Assembly: GCF_017115105.1 (NCBI RefSeq)
Contig: NZ_JABXKH010000022.1
Coordinates: forward strand, 5,420 to 38,396
DNA from: Nostoc sp. NMS2
GTDB lineage: Bacteria; Cyanobacteriota; Cyanobacteriia; Cyanobacteriales; Nostocaceae
DNA length: 32,977 bases
Direction of reading: 5' to 3'
Shown: piece by piece, positions 32,401 through 32,977 of the stretch
How the letters are laid out: each line of letters opens with the position of its first letter
Numbering within the stretch: the first letter of the stretch is position 1
Translations under genes and position numbers: made by a program
The notes under the pieces: model-generated
Database searches by the model: none
Seen by the model: only the letters and a program-made list of their open reading frames with translations
What the model was told of the DNA's origin: nothing

Positions 32401-32977
32401 GGCAAGACCATTGCAAGTACCAGTAATGACAAAACAGTGAAACTGTGGGGGATTGATGGCAGCCTCATTACTACCCTTAAGGGGCATGATCTTGGGGTTT
32501 TTCAGGTCGCCTTCAGCCCGGATGGCAAGACCATTGCAAGTGCTAGTTTTGACAAAACAGTGAAACTGTGGCGAATTGATGGCAGCCTCATTACTACCCT
32601 CAAGGGGCATGACGGTGACGTTAACCAGGTCGCCTTCAGCCCGGATGGCAAGACCATTGCAAGTGCAAGTAGGGACAAAACAGTGAAACTGTGGCGGATT
32701 GATGGCAGCCTCATTACTACCCTCAAGGGGCATGACGGTGACGTTAACCAGGTCGCCTTCAGCCCGGACGGCAAGACCATTGCCAGTGCAAGTAATGACA
32801 AAACAGTGAAACTGTGGCGGATTGATGGCAGCCCCATTACTACCCTCAAGGGGCATAACGATCAGGTTTGGCAGGTCGCCTTCAGCCCGGATGGCAAGAC
32901 CATTGCAAGTGCCAGTGTGGATAAAACAGTGAAACTGTGGCGGATTGATGGCAGCCCCATTACTACCCTCAAGGGGC
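29485..32977 (+). CDS. Caspase-nSTAND-WD40 conflict protein, 3' end outside the window
   Basis: From ATG 29485 the frame stays open to the right edge (at least 1164 residues). Residues 1 to about 250 are a peptidase C14 (caspase/metacaspase-like) domain: RDALVVGINTY, LLYFSGHGL (H96), IIWLDCCYSGELL (C147). An nSTAND NTPase follows: CPYRGLQYFDCKESDAEYFFGRE, ILGASGSGKSSVVRAG (Walker A G303-S310), VLVADQFEEAF (Walker B about D397). A Gln-rich helix and one membrane segment (about 740-760) lead to WD40 blades from about 843. The layout implies a sensor (WD40) that triggers NTP-dependent oligomerisation and activates the protease, killing the cell. No Shine-Dalgarno is evident. It is paired with the divergent Trypco1 gene. 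Confidence 0.85.
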   Translation, partial: MIRDALVVGINTYSYERLPSLTAPAIDAEAIGKLLEQYGQFNVKRLPSVKDKENNTVRVGQKTSVTLTQLEEAIVQLFKPEGKNAPDTALLYFSGHGLRKNRGIQEGFLATSDVNPDLGNWGIRLKWLRELLQESEVKQQIIWLDCCYSGELLNFAEADPGDRGKGRDRCFIAASREFEVAYEAIGSNHSVLTEALLQGLDPQRSPGAWVTNYTLIDFLHHHWDNYPQRPIFANSGSAIDLTRTWQQQKQESGYTVTGSVCPYRGLQYFDCKESDAEYFFGREALTDQLLDKVRSSNFLAILGASGSGKSSVVRAGLLYQIQLGRRLSGSDNWLIKIFRPGEHPLQSLALAFLDSGLSVIDRASQLATAEELLAKGGVGLGQLIHAADTERVVLVADQFEEAFTLCQDIEERQRFFKCLLSALSHTNNKLCLVLTMRADFFGKCAEQEYSGLAQQIQQHLVTVTPMRQDELEQAITAPALKVGLQVQKELVQQIIADVEGSPGTLPLLQYTLTQLWQQQEFTLAAYTRLGGVKGTLEKRATEVYESLSSDEQPIAKRIFLELTQLGEGTEDTRRRVLLQNLVSSSQEVAVVERVISKLAAENVRLLVTSTLVGKGAESGRLAVVDVAHEALIRNWSVLRQWISENREALRQQRKIESSAQEWLDNGKIKDYLLQGVKLASSEDFWQNHGERISLSGLARELIAVSQAEQRRLQQETQERQQRELQQQIKARQAAQTTTKVAVGSTFIVGAVAIFAFAQWKEAQVQSEVAQLQSLNTIATQSLNSNSQLDALINNVKAGKELRKVESSGRADADTKMQVVANLRQVFYETREQNRLVGEDAGEQVAFSPDGKTIASTSNDKTVKLWRIDGSLITTLKGHDGDVNQVAFSPDGKTIASASRDKTVKLWRIDGSLITTLKGHDGEVTQVAFSPDSKTIASASYDKTVKLWRIDGSLITTLKGHDGEVHDVAFSPDGKTIASTSNDKTVKLWGIDGSLITTLKGHDLGVFQVAFSPDGKTIASASFDKTVKLWRIDGSLITTLKGHDGDVNQVAFSPDGKTIASASRDKTVKLWRIDGSLITTLKGHDGDVNQVAFSPDGKTIASASNDKTVKLWRIDGSPITTLKGHNDQVWQVAFSPDGKTIASASVDKTVKLWRIDGSPITTLKG
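32014..32977 (+). repeat. 123-bp WD40 repeat array
   Basis: GTCGCCTTCAGCCCGGATGG recurs at 32014, 32137, 32260, 32383, 32506, 32629, 32752 and 32875, always exactly 123 bp (41 residues) apart. Sequence is nearly identical except after GHDG (DVNQ, EVTQ, EVHD, LGVFQ-type, DQVWQ) and before DKTVKLW (SN, SR, SY, SF, SV). The array continues beyond the edge. Confidence 0.95.

Noticed and set aside
31903..32856. Long minus-strand open frame of 317 residues with repeats
   Set aside because: It is the antisense of the 123-bp WD40 repeats; period divisible by three keeps all frames open. The plus-strand blades are clearly the coding ones.
1..32977. CRISPR arrays, tRNA or rRNA genes, intact insertion sequences
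   Set aside because: Repeats seen are palindromic, tandem coding or dispersed types without regular spacers; no tRNA cloverleaf or rRNA stretch or transposase with terminal repeats was recognised by eye.

Overview
The window looks like part of a plasmid, or a plasmid-derived island, from a filamentous, probably heterocyst-forming (Nostoc-like) cyanobacterium. The evidence is repeated HIP1 octamers (GCGATCGC, e.g. near 1250, 7321, 8010, 9124, 13610, 15484, 22757, 25566, 27680), short interspersed palindromic repeats, caspase/WD40 proteins of cyanobacterial type, and a plasmid-like set of genes (ParA with a ribbon-helix-helix partner, a Prim-Pol/DUF3987 replication protein, a DUF3991-Toprim protein). 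No rRNA, tRNA, CRISPR array or intact transposase was seen.

Layout. 1-1637: 3' part of a DUF3991/Toprim protein with 61-residue tandem repeats. 1879-9552: a type I restriction-modification locus (hsdM, hsdS, hsdR) split between hsdS and hsdR by an orphan antitoxin-like gene, an Rpn/DUF4351 nuclease-like gene and a remnant of a second such gene. 9765-12588: a two-gene short prokaryotic Argonaute operon, a DUF4365 nuclease fused to a probable APAZ region followed by a short pAgo with a degenerate PIWI site. This is the SPARDA (DREN-APAZ/pAgo) architecture and is the clearest abortive-infection-type system here. 12815-14033: parA plus an RHH partition protein on the minus strand, with TAGATT(ATTTATTC) repeats and palindromes that could be its centromere or operator. 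14172-17663: accessory genes (DUF2806, a caspase/CHAT-like peptidase, a SLATT membrane protein, a small tyrosine recombinase) with a short repeat before the first and after the second. 17929-18607: a PIN toxin/antitoxin pair whose antitoxin is a close copy of the orphan at 4566. 18779-24531: a long minus-strand run of small, mostly unrecognised genes ending in a membrane-anchored P-loop ATPase, apparently driven by a promoter at 24671-24700. 24789-28731: a divergent Xre regulator, two small ORFs, a hairpin-rich leader and a 1026-residue Prim-Pol/DUF3987 protein carrying TTGTCAGTG repeats. 28963-32977: a Trypco1-type gene divergent from a caspase-nSTAND-WD40 protein whose blades repeat every 123 bp and which runs off the right edge.

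How it fits together. Replication (Prim-Pol), segregation (ParA/RHH), possible mobilisation (Toprim protein, P-loop ATPase) and plasmid addiction (PIN TA) are interleaved with at least three defence modules: type I R-M, SPARDA-like pAgo, and caspase-nSTAND-WD40 with Trypco1. The caspase-like/SLATT/recombinase group may be a fourth. Functional assignments rest on motifs read by eye. No database search was possible.
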